DNA of 64,000 nucleotides from Formicarius rufipectus. Its lineage: Eukaryota; Chordata; Aves; Passeriformes; Formicariidae. Under the pieces are notes generated by a model. It was not told the origin of the DNA. It made no database searches and worked only from the letters and a program-made list of their open reading frames with translations. This document shows, piece by piece, positions 1 to 11,900 of the stretch. Each line of letters opens with the position of its first letter. The first letter of the stretch is position 1. The stretch is taken from assembly GCA_013399695.1 (NCBI GenBank), contig VXAU01001099.1, positions 806,001-870,000 on the forward strand. Direction: 5' to 3'. Made by a program: the position numbers and the translations under genes.

Positions 1-1679
1 AAATAATAAGTTGCTTCATCTGGAAATGGTTTCAAAAAGAAATTATTGCCTTTATAGATCAGTTTCTTATTAATCGGCATTTTCCAATGAAAAACATTTT
101 ACTGGAAAATTCCCAACAAGTTCAACCCCTTTTTATAGTTTATGGCTCTTGGAATAAATGCACTACTGAGGACCAGGAGTCACGTGCTTTAAAAGCATGG
201 TCTGCTTCCCTATAGATTATCTAAAGAGGGATGAACAGATGTGCTTAAAAATTAGGTCCTCTTGACCATACCAAGGTAAATAAAGTGTTAAGTTTTGTTA
301 AGGCTCCTTTCAGCTCTTTTGGACATAACTCAGTATCCTGAATTTAAAGGACATCTGCATTAGCCTACTGTTATCTTGGTTCCTCTGCTAGGACCATATG
401 CTTTGACAGAGATAAGAAAGAGAGGATTTGCTGTTTGTGAATACCCATTATAATTGTAATGAATGAGATAACACCAATTAACAAAGAAATTAAGAGTTCT
501 GTTCTTTGGAGTACAAGGTACCCTACTGCAACAATCCATTTAAGCACTCAATATTAAACAGGTGAGTTGTTCTACTGATCCTAATTTCTTACAGTTTAAA
601 CACCTGTTTTAGTGTTTTATTAACACATGGACCTTGCAATGGTTCCATTTTTTATCAAAAACTTATTCTAAAAATAAAGCTAATCAGAAACAGAAAAAAT
701 ATGTTTTGACAGATTGAACACAATCTGTTCATACCTTGATGTATCCAAACAGTTGCATAAAATGTTTCTGTCCACACCTTTCTGTATTTGTGCATTACCT
801 TTAATGTTATGCTCTCCTTTGAAAGATTTTTTACACTATCGATGTTTAGAAGAAACTTCATTATTTCTCATTTAAATTACTGATTGAGTCATGGTACTGA
901 TGTCAGGATATTTCTAATAAGGAATCACTGTCTTTTCACAAAGAAAGAGTGCAAACAGCATCTCTGAGCTACAGATACCTGTGTGCCACAGAAGACAGTA
1001 ACATTTCCTGTCATGGCTAAAGAGGTTTCAGGCCTCATGAACATTCAGGGAGGAGCCCAAACCTGGGGCACAACATCATCTTCATACTGGAATTTCCTAA
1101 ATAACACACAAAATTATGAAATAGGAAAAAAAAAATAAAAAAGACCACCCTCCATCCCACCCTCCATCTAATGCAAAACTTTTAAGTTTCATGTAGTACC
1201 CTGTGTAAACATTTAGATACTTACACAGGCATAATTCCCCTCCATACACCTACACCTCTCATTTCTGTGTGGAGTCCTACAGAGGTGAAGACAGCTGTTT
1301 TACACATGATTTGCGTAATAACCAGTCTCTTTGGGACTGCTGAATTAATTATAATACTAAAACATTGGAATTTTTTCCAGCCACGTTCTTGAAAGTGGGT
1401 CCAGCAACACATATGCCTGTCTTTCTGCTGGTGCTTCTACTGAACTGATCACTAAAGACAGTTTTCCCAGATGTGCAGAGACAAATTATAGTTTATGGGC
1501 AGTCTGCATGTTAAGAAGGGAGTGGGCAAAATAACTGTCCTTAGGAGAGAGGTAGTTTAATATGCTCTACAAAGATGTGCTTTCATTGCAACAAATAAGT
1601 TGCCCATGACCTGACCTTTCAAAGCCTCTTCTTTGTAATTACACCTCCTAAGGCGGGGGAGAGAGCTGAAAAAGACAGA
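1..1679. other. Non-coding unique sequence, no gene seen
   Basis: This is AT-rich sequence with stops scattered in all frames. The short open frames (for example 655-861 and 1221-1412 on the minus strand) match no family I know. One exon-like segment with splice-site architecture on the minus strand (1225-1276) is described among the findings. I see no transposon boundary, RNA gene or promoter here. Confidence 0.55.
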
Positions 1680-1850
1680 AACTAAAACCAAACAAAAACA
1701 AAACACCACAAACACACAAAACCACAAAAAAATCACAACCAAACCCCAAAACAACTCAAAAACAACAAACAAAAATCAAACCCCAAAGAAACAAACAAAA
1801 AACCCACCAAAAAAATAAACACAAAACCCAAAACCAACCAAACAAAAAAA
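1680..1850. repeat. A/C-rich low-complexity tract, (CAAA)n-like
   Basis: About 170 bp consist almost only of A and C on the + strand, with repeated AAAC, AAAAC and CCAAA units, so the minus strand is G/T-rich. It resembles the G/T-rich tracts at 35731 and 39908 but lies in the opposite orientation. A minus-strand open frame through it encodes a run of F, V, L, C and W. That is a by-product of the composition, not a membrane protein. Confidence 0.85.
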
Positions 1851-4800
1851 TCTCTTTGAAAGTAATTTAACTGGAAAATCTTCCCTGCGAGGCTTGGATA
1901 ACCACTTGTTCCACAAAGGGCTCTTTTTTCATTAGGTTGTTACTTCCCGGTGTCTCTGTTTAAATGTCTTGCCCTCACAACAGCTGAAAACCATCACAAG
2001 ATGTCTAAAATGCCTGCCTAGTCCCACACTGTGCCACATACACAAAGCAGCCACGCAATGCTCAGGAGGCAGCCTGGCCTCTGCACTGCTGCTGCTTGCT
2101 GATGGCACAATGGATCTTATTTACATCCTGAGATTTACTGTCTTTAAGTTCCTATTTCATAGCAGTAGGTTAAGCAGAAATTAACTGCACTAGGTAAGCT
2201 GTGATCTAAAGTGCAATGTCAGGAACTGTCTCACCCAAGCTACACGAGCAACCTCATTTCCATACATGTTACCCCTCTGTGTTCTTTCTGGGATCCAAAG
2301 AGGGTTCATCTGAGAGTCTCATTCAGGAGTTTTGCTGATGTGATCTTTTGCCACATAGATAATCACCTCTTAAACCAAGCAGGCAGGCAGGCAGGCATCA
2401 TTGTGAAACAATCATTTCATGATCGTAAAGTGCCATCTTCAGAGTACTTCCACACCCCACGCTGTGATTGCAGGCTGCCTGTCCCACACTCTCCCTTTAA
2501 TTAAGAAGCTTTCTTGTGTTCATGCTGAGACTGTTGCACACGTTGAACCTTGGCATTTCCAGATCCATTTCTCTTCTTTAAAACCTTATTGCTTCTACAC
2601 AATCTGCACAGACTGTTGCATTTCAAATGCATCTTTAATGCATTCATTTGTACATAGCTTTGCCCCAGAAAAATTCACAGCAGCAATACCAAGCTGTCAT
2701 CAGCTTGATGTACACATGAGTATCAGACTTAGTCTGACTCTGGGTAAGTAGCCATCTTCTTCAGAAAGTTTCATCAAAGAGATGGCAAAGAGGAGAAAAA
2801 TTTCAGCATATTTATTGTACCCACTTTCCATCTGCAGTGTTCACTGTAGGTCCATCAGGCCAGATATGGGGGAGGCTGTGGCACATTGCACTTAGTGGTA
2901 TAATATTTCTGCAATATTGCAGTCATTGAACCAGGAATGAAGATGAGACACACATATAAAATGAGATGGAAGAGGAGAAATAGAGACAATCTTAACATCA
3001 AGTTCAGCCTAATGAGAATCTGCTCCCTCTTCCTTCCCCCTCCCATAGGAGGAAGGTCACCCCACCTCCCCTTTGAAGTGGTTAAATTTTCTTCTGCTGA
3101 TAAAAGGACTGAGTGTGTAGAAGATTTTTAATCCAAAGAGAGTCAAAGTCAATCTCAAATAATCTTAATGTAAATTTTCTACTCTTGCAGTAAGATTACC
3201 TCATTATTCAGGGATTTCAAGACATGTCTGCAGGTCTTTCAAACTGGAATAGCTCAAATTCTCTGAGGCTGGTCTATTCAGCTGCCCATGGCCTTAGAAA
3301 TCAAGAAAATAAATCACATTATTTTATAAAGATCAAAATAAGGTCTGAGTATACATATTTATTTATATATCTCTTTTTGTCTCCTGATACCATTTTATAG
3401 AGGGCTCAGTCTGATTTTAAAGAGTTGGGGATTCATTTGAGGGTTTGTTTGTTTTTTAAACAGTCAAATGTCAGCTTCAGTGGCTCCTACAAAACAAGAT
3501 ACAACCTTAATAATTTATGCAGCCTTTGAGAAAAGAAGGGATTAGTTGTGTATCTTCAAACTAGAAATTACTATTGTTCAGAAAGAATAATAATGAAAAA
3601 AAGATTAAGCATCCATAGCCAAGCTAGAATTGCTATTGCAAAGGAAGCTGTAGACAGAGGAACTGACCCTCTTGGACTGAACAACTGCATCTTTCTGTGA
3701 ATTATAGGACACCCCTACAAATCAACATCTTACAGCCTGTGATGTTTCATGCTAGCTGGAGAAATGATATGCTGTGATGTGGACCTTGTCACATGTGTAA
3801 TCTAGAGTACTAAATATAGCTGAAATGTCCCAGACAAACTGAAGTCCCAAGGAAGAAATTTTGAAATCCCAGGACTCTGAATCTATGCTTTCTTCCATTT
3901 TAGGGAATCAGAGAGGAATCTTTGCTGCTACATTCAGACTATCACCCTTTCATGGCAGTGTGTTTCCTGAGATGTATCTCCTGCTTTGCTTTGGCCTTTA
4001 ATGATAAAATAGTCATTGTTCCCAGATTTTCTCTAGGAAGTCTGAGTTGCTGGGAAATCAGGGAAATCAGTATGATGCTTGCTTCCACGAAGCTTTTCTT
4101 TATAATCCCAGGCTAAGCTTACGAGAGTCAATGTCTGCAATTCTGGCACAGAAACAAATATGCAGGGAAATGACATTTCTGTAGAATTATCATAAGTTAC
4201 ACTCCCTGATTGCTTTGGACAAGCCCACAACACAGGAATGAGGAAACAGTTGCTCTTCTATCCATTATACAATGGCATTCAGTGAAGTATTCCCTGGAGT
4301 CAGGGTGATGACTTGGGACGTGGAAGATTCAGGTTCAGCTCCCTGGTTCACTGCAAAGGCAGCACATAGGAATAAAATGTGCCTACATTTCATCTGCTCC
4401 AGTTGCCAGCCACGTATGAGCACAAAGGCACCTTCCCTGCTTAGCCCAGCAGACAGAAACTGTTCACTTTAACACGGACCAGTTACCACACCATTGCTCA
4501 CTGCCTGCCTTGCAAAGTTAGGGCCCCTGCAGTGGCTTCTGAGTGTCACGACCTAAACTGAAAAGGAAAGGGTGAACAAAATATATTCCCACTGAGCTTG
4601 CTTAGATGTTGAGGCATTGTTAAATACTGCACAAGTCTATTCACCCTTTGATTTCTTATTGTCTTCAGACCTGTCTGTAAAGCACTGAACACAATTTTAA
4701 CTGTAGGTAAATCATAGGAAAGAATAATAGTTTCTGATAATTTACACTATATGATTCTTCTGTTCTAACCTGCCCTTTCTAACAACTCTCCATAGATTCC

Positions 4801-5416
4801 AACAATGGACTTGTATGCTGTTTTCAAATTTATGTACTTTTGACTGCAGCCTAGATGTCTCCCACACAGCTGAACAATTATTTGACTATTGGTTCTTTGA
4901 TGTTAATATCCACCTTTTATTCCTTCATCAATACTGAGCACAGAGTAAAACAGGGCCAGCTACAACTTTTTAAGGCTTAGAGATCATGGTCATGAAGATG
5001 GCAGAATCAAATTCCCCTTGTCTGTAGTTTATGGGGTTTGTGCTACTCCTCACACTAGTGACATATTTTTGGCCACAAAAGTGAAATACTAAATTCACTT
5101 AATACACCTAAGGAGAGACGCTGCAAGTCCTCCTATTGAATAAACATCACGTGGCCTCAAATGACTCAGAAAATAATGAAATTAAATGTTCAGATTTTCT
5201 ATTTTGTGAAGGAAAAAAAAAAGTCTTTCCAGCGATACATGCATTTTCATTTTTCTCCTTAGCAGATTAATTCTCTTCTTTGCTGATAAAATTTTATAGT
5301 ATTTCTGTCCAGATTCTCAGCTGGGAAATTTTCAGCCCCAAATAAACGATATGTTGGAATGTTACAAGGAAAGAAGTTTAGTCCCATGTCAGTAACTGTG
5401 CAAGTGTTTCCTGATC
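1851..5416. other. Non-coding unique sequence, no gene seen
   Basis: About 3.6 kb of AT-rich sequence. A small (GGCA)n microsatellite lies at 2379-2397. Open frames at 2211-2504 and 2419-2751 overlap in different frames and have no recognisable domain. A GTAAGT-type donor sits at the end of the second one, but no convincing acceptor pairs with it. Confidence 0.5.
2379..2397. repeat. (GGCA)n microsatellite
   Basis: Nearly five tandem GCAG/GGCA tetranucleotide units run without interruption. It is a short simple repeat and probably length-polymorphic. Confidence 0.9.
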
Positions 5417-5447
5417 TGTTTTTAAAAGTTGACAACTTTTAAAAACA
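5417..5447. repeat. Perfect 31-bp palindrome (15-bp arms, 1-nt centre)
   Basis: The left arm 5417-5431 (TGTTTTTAAAAGTTG) is the exact reverse complement of the right arm 5433-5447. A single A at 5432 separates them. The flanking bases 5416 and 5448 do not pair. Either strand could form a cruciform or hairpin. It is isolated, with no recognisable transposon ends around it. Confidence 0.9.
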
Positions 5448-5892
5448 AACAAATGCACTCTGAAGAAAAACTTTATTCCTTTAGGACTATCTAGGGTTTT
5501 AGATAACTAAAACCTGTTTCTGTGCTTATGTTGTCTGTGTTGCTTAAATGATATGTTAATTAATGAGCACCTAGGAGGTCATCACTACATAGTAATGCAT
5601 GAAGCCAAAGATCAGAATTCTCTGGTACAAATCATGGCTGAACCTGTTTAAAGTGAGTGTAGTTACCTGGCAGCTCTTGGGCTACAGCTATGTAAGATCA
5701 GCTGAGAACTCAGAAAAATGAGGCCCCAGAGTGGTGAATAAAAAATTAGAGTTTGCAAATTTGCCCAGATCAAGCACTGCTCATCTGTCAAGCACTGCTC
5801 ATTTGTCATCCTGCTACTGCAAAACCATTTACATAGAATAGTTGGTGAAATTGTCAAAACAAACTGAGGCTTCCCCCTCAGAAAAGGCACCA
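5448..5892. other. Non-coding sequence with an 18-bp tandem duplication
   Basis: No gene is seen. The only structure is an 18-bp unit repeated twice in tandem at 5770-5787 and 5788-5805 (TCAAGCACTGCTCAT core) with one C/T difference. This looks like local slippage duplication. Confidence 0.5.
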
Positions 5893-5970
5893 AAATCACA
5901 GAATAGATAGGTTGAAAAGGACCTCTTGAGATCCTCAGGTCTGATTGTCTTGACTGGTTAGACAGGGAAT
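5893..5970 (-). mobile_element. CR1 LINE 3' end fragment, antisense
   Basis: The + strand reads AATCACAGAAT..., then a GGTTGAAAAGGACCTCTTGAG segment. This is the reverse complement of the conserved CR1 3' tail, in which a pyrimidine-rich 'ccttccaacc' segment is followed by the ATTCTATGAT-like terminal microsatellite. The element therefore lies on the minus strand with its 3' end near 5893. Only the tail, about 80 bp, is recognisable. It is degenerate and 5'-truncated, as is usual for CR1. The boundary at 5970 is approximate. Confidence 0.75.
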
Positions 5971-8900
5971 AGTCATACTCCCATAGTATTTTATAAAGTC
6001 TGTCACTCAAATGAAAGAATATGGTATGAAAGCATAAAACAAACAGGTAGGGTGGATAAGAAAACAATGAAAACTAATTATGATTCCAGGTAAATATTTT
6101 CTGTTGGAAATATTTGATGGATAATGGGGTTTGATTCAAACTAGTATTTTTGCAGGTAATATTGGCTTTCTGCATTTCTTTGCTTTTTTAAGAGAGCCAG
6201 CCACTCAGAAAAGCTTTCTTTTTCATCTGAGGAATTATATTTCTAAAAGAAATGCATTATTAAAATGTTATAAAACATGCACATACATATTTTTCAAATA
6301 CTACAAATAAAATCAATCAATCAATCAATAAATAAATGCACAGAAAATAGAAAATCATTTCCAAGTGACTATTCAGGATTGACCTAGACCTAGTTACAAT
6401 ACTTTTCCACACAGATTCCTGATGCTTATATGTCCCAAATACAGTCACTTTCTGGAAATGCCAAAGTGCTCAGTCAACATCAGTGAGTGCTTAACCCCTC
6501 AGCGTGGTGACTGTCCCTCTTTTGGGGCACAGTGGCAGCAGCACAGCGTCCCACAGCGAGGACATATGGCAAGGGCAAAGGCAGCCACCTGTGCACAGAT
6601 CCCAATCACTTAGCAATATTGCTAAATAGGGAAAAACAGAAACTCCTGAAAATAACAATTTATAATACTATTATGGCTTAGGAAAGCCTGAAGAGGATTA
6701 AATAGTCTTTCCCACAGGAAAGAGAGAGAACCCATTCAAAGATACCATTGAAGGGAGTCACGAATTCCTTGTCCCCATCCTTATCTATAAAAGCATTCCT
6801 CTCAGCAGGTTTTGATAAGCAAAAATGAAAGAGTGGTTTATTTTCCAGGACTTCCTCTTCATTATTTGTCAAAAACATGAGACATTTCCCTGGCCTGTCT
6901 CCTGATGAGTGACTCCAGACATGAACATAACACAGAGCTGACTCAGCTGGTTGTATTTCCTACCCACATGCAGTATCTATGTGCCTTGAAGGACAGCACT
7001 GCAACAAGAGACCCAAGCACTACATGGTATGGGAACCAAGAGCTGAACCAGGAAGAATTAGTTTGAAGGTAGAAGAAACTTGGCAACATAATCATCTGTC
7101 TTTTTACAATGTTTACAATGCCAGGGGTTTGTCGATTTCTTCCCATGCCTATTTTTGAGATACTCAATTTGATTAGAAGAAACCTTCCCTCTGGGTACAT
7201 TGGCAAACCATAAGGTAGAGGTACACTGAAGCCTATTATAAAGTCAAAAACTATAATTAAATTTAGAGTTACACAAAATGATTCTAGGCATACTGAGCAT
7301 TTTATTATTCAATATGTTTTTTTGCTAGTGGCGTATCTTCCTAATTCTAAGAGATCTGTGTTTTACTAAACCCAGCAAGCATTTAATAACTAGCTCTTTA
7401 GAGCAAACTTTGAATAAGCAAATAGTCAAAGGTGCTTCTCAAAGATCCAAGCTCTTTTCTTCTGTAGGCAGATGTAAATGTAAAGCTCTTTGGAAGGTTA
7501 TGGACAATCTCTAGCTCATGACTAAAAAAAAGAAACTTGGATAGAAACAGCTCAAACTGAAACCTGTGCCTACTTCTGGTGGAGCAGAATGTTTTTATAT
7601 AGAGAGATCTTACATGCTGTTTTGATACCTAAATGAGATATTTGTGCTTCCTAACTCAATGACAGACTTACTTTCAGTTTACTAAAACTTGTTTTCTTCC
7701 CCCTATTTCTTGTATAAATTAGCTCAATTCTAATCAAAACCCTTAATTTAGATGCCTAACACTGAAGGATATGAATATTGTATACTGTTGAATTGGTCTG
7801 CATTGCATCTGGATCCCAGAATTCTCAAAATTGGTGGCATTTAGACCTTGCTATGCAATCTTTTTCAGAAGAGAAGCTGTCCACTGAGACTTACACTCTT
7901 TTTAAATCCACAGTGTTTCAAACTCACAGCTATCAGAACATTGGCAATTTCGATTCACAGCCATTTCCCTAATTTAAACAATGTTTTCTTGATTCACATG
8001 AAAACCAAACCACTGTAATGAAATGCATCCATTTATACTCTCTGCATACCCAAAGTTAAATAACTAATTTTGGAATGGGTAAAATGTAATATAAAGATTT
8101 CTCTATCACCATAATTTTTGAGCTACTCTGTACAAAATTGAAAGGAAGACACTTTAGGTAATATCAAAGTTCAGGGAAGTTAAAATCAGTTGCAGAGATA
8201 AAATGAGGCATCAAAAGTTTAATTTCAAAGATCATTATTTTCACAATTGAGTGCCCTTAGTTAGGGCCTACTTTTCAAGTGGACTGGGAACAAAGAAATC
8301 ATTGTGACACAAAGGAATGGGATCAGTGCTCATTGCTTTTGGATGTCTTGGCATTTTCTGTAGATAAGATACAGAGTCACAAGTGAAGCAAGCAAGCTCT
8401 CTGCTGGAAATCTCCACCTATTTTGTAGATGGATAACCCAAGACCCACTACTTCCATGACAAAAAGAGAGTCCTTTCTTTAGCTTCAGAAAATCTGAGGA
8501 CTGAGGTCAGGCTGTGTCAACTGAGGCTCTGCCCTGTGGATTTGCCACTGCATTTTTTGTATAATTTGAGTGAGGGAAGAAATTCCCTCAGTCATTACTA
8601 AAGCAGAATTTCTTCTGAAGTCACACAAAATTTCAACCACGTCATTTCATAGGAAATTTTTTAACATTGCAGTTTATGAAATGATTAACAGAATCTGTAA
8701 CTGAAGGCATCTTAACTTAATAATTTCAAAGCCCTAGTAAATTCCAGGGGAAACTCAAGTAGAAGGCTTTGTCAGGTTTGAAATAAGATGAGCAAATGGT
8801 TTTCCAGGTAGAAGAGCAGAGGCATATGGGAATGATGCTCTTGTTATTAGTATTACCAATTAAAACCGTTGAGCTCAGAAAGTTTCCCTTTGTGACCATT

Positions 8901-11900
8901 TCTAGATCCAAATGGCTGAGCCCTAAAGCTAAATATATAGTTGATCCATAGGTCATATTGAGCACTAGATGACTGGCAATTCTTCATTAACTCATTTTGA
9001 TAATACAGAACAAGTAACATTATCAGCAAACCATCAGTCTCCACAGAGAGTTGTAAATGCTACTGCTCTGCATATTCAACACTTAATACACTAAAAATTA
9101 ATTAAAAGTAAATTAATATGTATCATTTGTAATTAATTCTATTTTCTTTTTCTTTGTACTTATTAAACCCATCACTCACAAAGTTTCCAACTTGTAAATA
9201 AATTACTACAATCGCTGTTACTCCCTACACTTTCTATCTTGGCACATAAACACAACTCCCTCTTCTCAGAATGCTACCATAGTTTGTGTGGATATAGTGG
9301 ATTCGTTGTGTTTACAGTTCTGTGTTTAGTGATGCATATTAATCTTTAAACTAAATACACCAAGCCAAATGCCATTAACATACAATCAGATACGGTATGA
9401 TTTTGAAAGCAGCAGCCCAGATGTTAGGTATGGTCTGCTATAGGAAGAGGGATAAAGTCTATTAACAGACTGATAATTGCAACTTGATATCTGTGTCTGT
9501 ACTGAATTTTTGTAAATCAAAGTCCTATGTGGAAGAAGACAGGGAGGAAAAAGAATCCCTTTATAGCAAAGATGCATCTTGTAAAATAAAATAGTATCTA
9601 TTATCCCTTGTCTTTTCTGTTACAACTTCTTGGTTTTCTGGTACCCTACAAGTCACAACTGCAACAGCTTTGGTTGCTGTAGTAATTTATATTGATTTAC
9701 CAAGCTGTAGTTCGCATTGTCATTGCTATCATTGTGTTTCAATTTGTTCAATGAAATTAAGAAGTCTCGGGAGACAACTAGATTGCACCAGAGATTAGTT
9801 AACTGGGAGATTGTAGTTCAATGTTCTGCTTCAGTTAAGAGTCATTCTAAAGACTAGTTTTGCAGCACAAGACAACTAAAGTAATGATGGTCCTTGCTCC
9901 CTACTGAAGTAATTTGAAAAGAGTTTTTAAATTTACAGAAAGTACTGCTGAATAAAGAATCTGACCTTTCCCTGAGAAAACAGCAAAATTTAAATGGACA
10001 GTTTCCAGTCTAAGAGTGCCTTTGTGATAATACTTGGAATCAAATGTACTTGGCTGTGCTTGTGCTAGGGTTGAAGTTGCCTTGGTATCTTTTTTCCCTG
10101 AGTCTTGTGATGATTAGATAGACCAGATTAACAAAAGGAACTGTCAGCTATGCTGACAAGTAAGAATAGATACAAGTTCATGAGAGAAAGAAAAGGAAAC
10201 TCATATGCTGTGAGGATTACCTTGCCACTGAAAAAATTTTGAATTACAGTGGGATAAGCACTGAGAAAAATATGTGCTTAGTTTTGAATATTTGTTTGCT
10301 GTAGTCTATTTATTTTTTTAAATATAGACAAAAAGATGAACAATTGTTTCAATTCTGTCATCATCAGGGAGACAAACTTTCCAGCCACACAAAAAGGTTG
10401 AGCAGATTATATACACCCTGTTCCCTCTTCAAAGTGCTGTGCTATTGGTAATTGGCATTCACAATTATTTAAAGACATCTGAATTCTGTTTTCTATTCTT
10501 CAGGCATTGGTGAATTAGCAAATTTTCTCTGTTGCAAATCATGCGCAAAACAGCTCATATGTGTTGTGCCTGAAGCCAGCTGAGCAAAGTGTACAAGGAG
10601 TTGCTTAACACTCAGGTTATCTAGTGATTCTCCACCTTGGTCAAAAGTCCTAGGTGCCTTGTTTTTCACCACAAGGCATATAAAGGACTGGAGCATTCTC
10701 TGGTATGTGGCAGGTTTCATTGCAAAAGTTCACATGTGCCCATTATTTCCATAAAGAGAAAACGGTCCCCAGCATGTTCACAACCCCTGTGAGCACCACC
10801 TACATTGCCCATTGTTAGGCTGAGATCAACTCTCTCCATCATCTCATGAGTCTGCAGTCAGTAGTGACAACATATTCTCGCAGTATCCAGTGGGAATCTT
10901 GCCATGGACTTGCAATCAAGCCAAGATTTTAAATTAAGTTGTCAGATAGTGAAGAAAGGAGGTACTGCTTTGGCTCTCAGTGAAAACAAGGCAGAGAGAA
11001 AATGATCCTGTCTCGCACTGTGATCCCATGCTCCACATGGCATAAAGTGGCTTCAGACATGCTCAGATACACACAGGAGAAAATCTGGAAGTCGTGGCAA
11101 AGAACTGGTTTCTGAAGTCCTAGTTATTAGCACTTAAGAGGCTGAGTGTAGAGGAGGGCAGAGCAATAAGTGGGAACATTTTGAGGGGGAGGCCTCTCAG
11201 GCACCCACCTAACTCCCTCGCCTGCCTGGGGACTGGAATATGTGATTTATACCGCTCCTCAGGACTGTCTGAGCAGCGCAGAAAGGCTCTTCCACCCAGC
11301 CCAGGCTGCCATTCAACCTGCCCTTTCCCTGCTCTGCCTGCTCTGCACCTTTGTGGATGCTATGCAAAGTTATACGCAGAGACAGCACATGATTTATGTT
11401 TGCCTGATGGCCTCTGTGACTGATAGGTTGGCTGTCATGGACTCAGTGATATAGAATGACAGGTCTCAGACAGTGCAGAAAGTCGCTGCTATCTGAGTGT
11501 TTATGTTCTTTTTCCTGAAGTAGCCTAAATTCATCCTTTTACAGCTCTACCTGATCAGAACACAGTGTTCATTGGCTCATTTAAATGGAAATTACATATT
11601 TTATCTTTAGACCTCTGCATACTTTACCTAGATTTGCTTTTTGGGATTTATGTCTAATTGCTTCATTTGTTTGACTTTGTTTTTTCTTTTAGCTTTGATG
11701 GATGTTTAGTTCATTTGATAGCATTTTTTAATTTAATTTCTAATAGAAGTGCGGCTGATAATCTAGTGCTTGATAGGTAACTCCAAATTGCTATGTATCA
11801 CTGAAAAATAAGGATTTAAAGTAGTGCCAACAAGAAATACTAATGCCAGGAGAAAAACACTGCTGTTTCATGCCTTCAAGAAATCAAAATTTGTCATCAC

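Noticed and set aside
5663..6067. 134-codon minus-strand open frame
   Set aside because: It runs through an 18-bp tandem duplication and a CR1 tail on the same strand, and has no recognisable domain.
11181..11454. GC-richer block with two overlapping open frames, considered as an exon
   Set aside because: Neither frame shows a known domain and no good splice-site pair bounds them. It is left as unassigned sequence.
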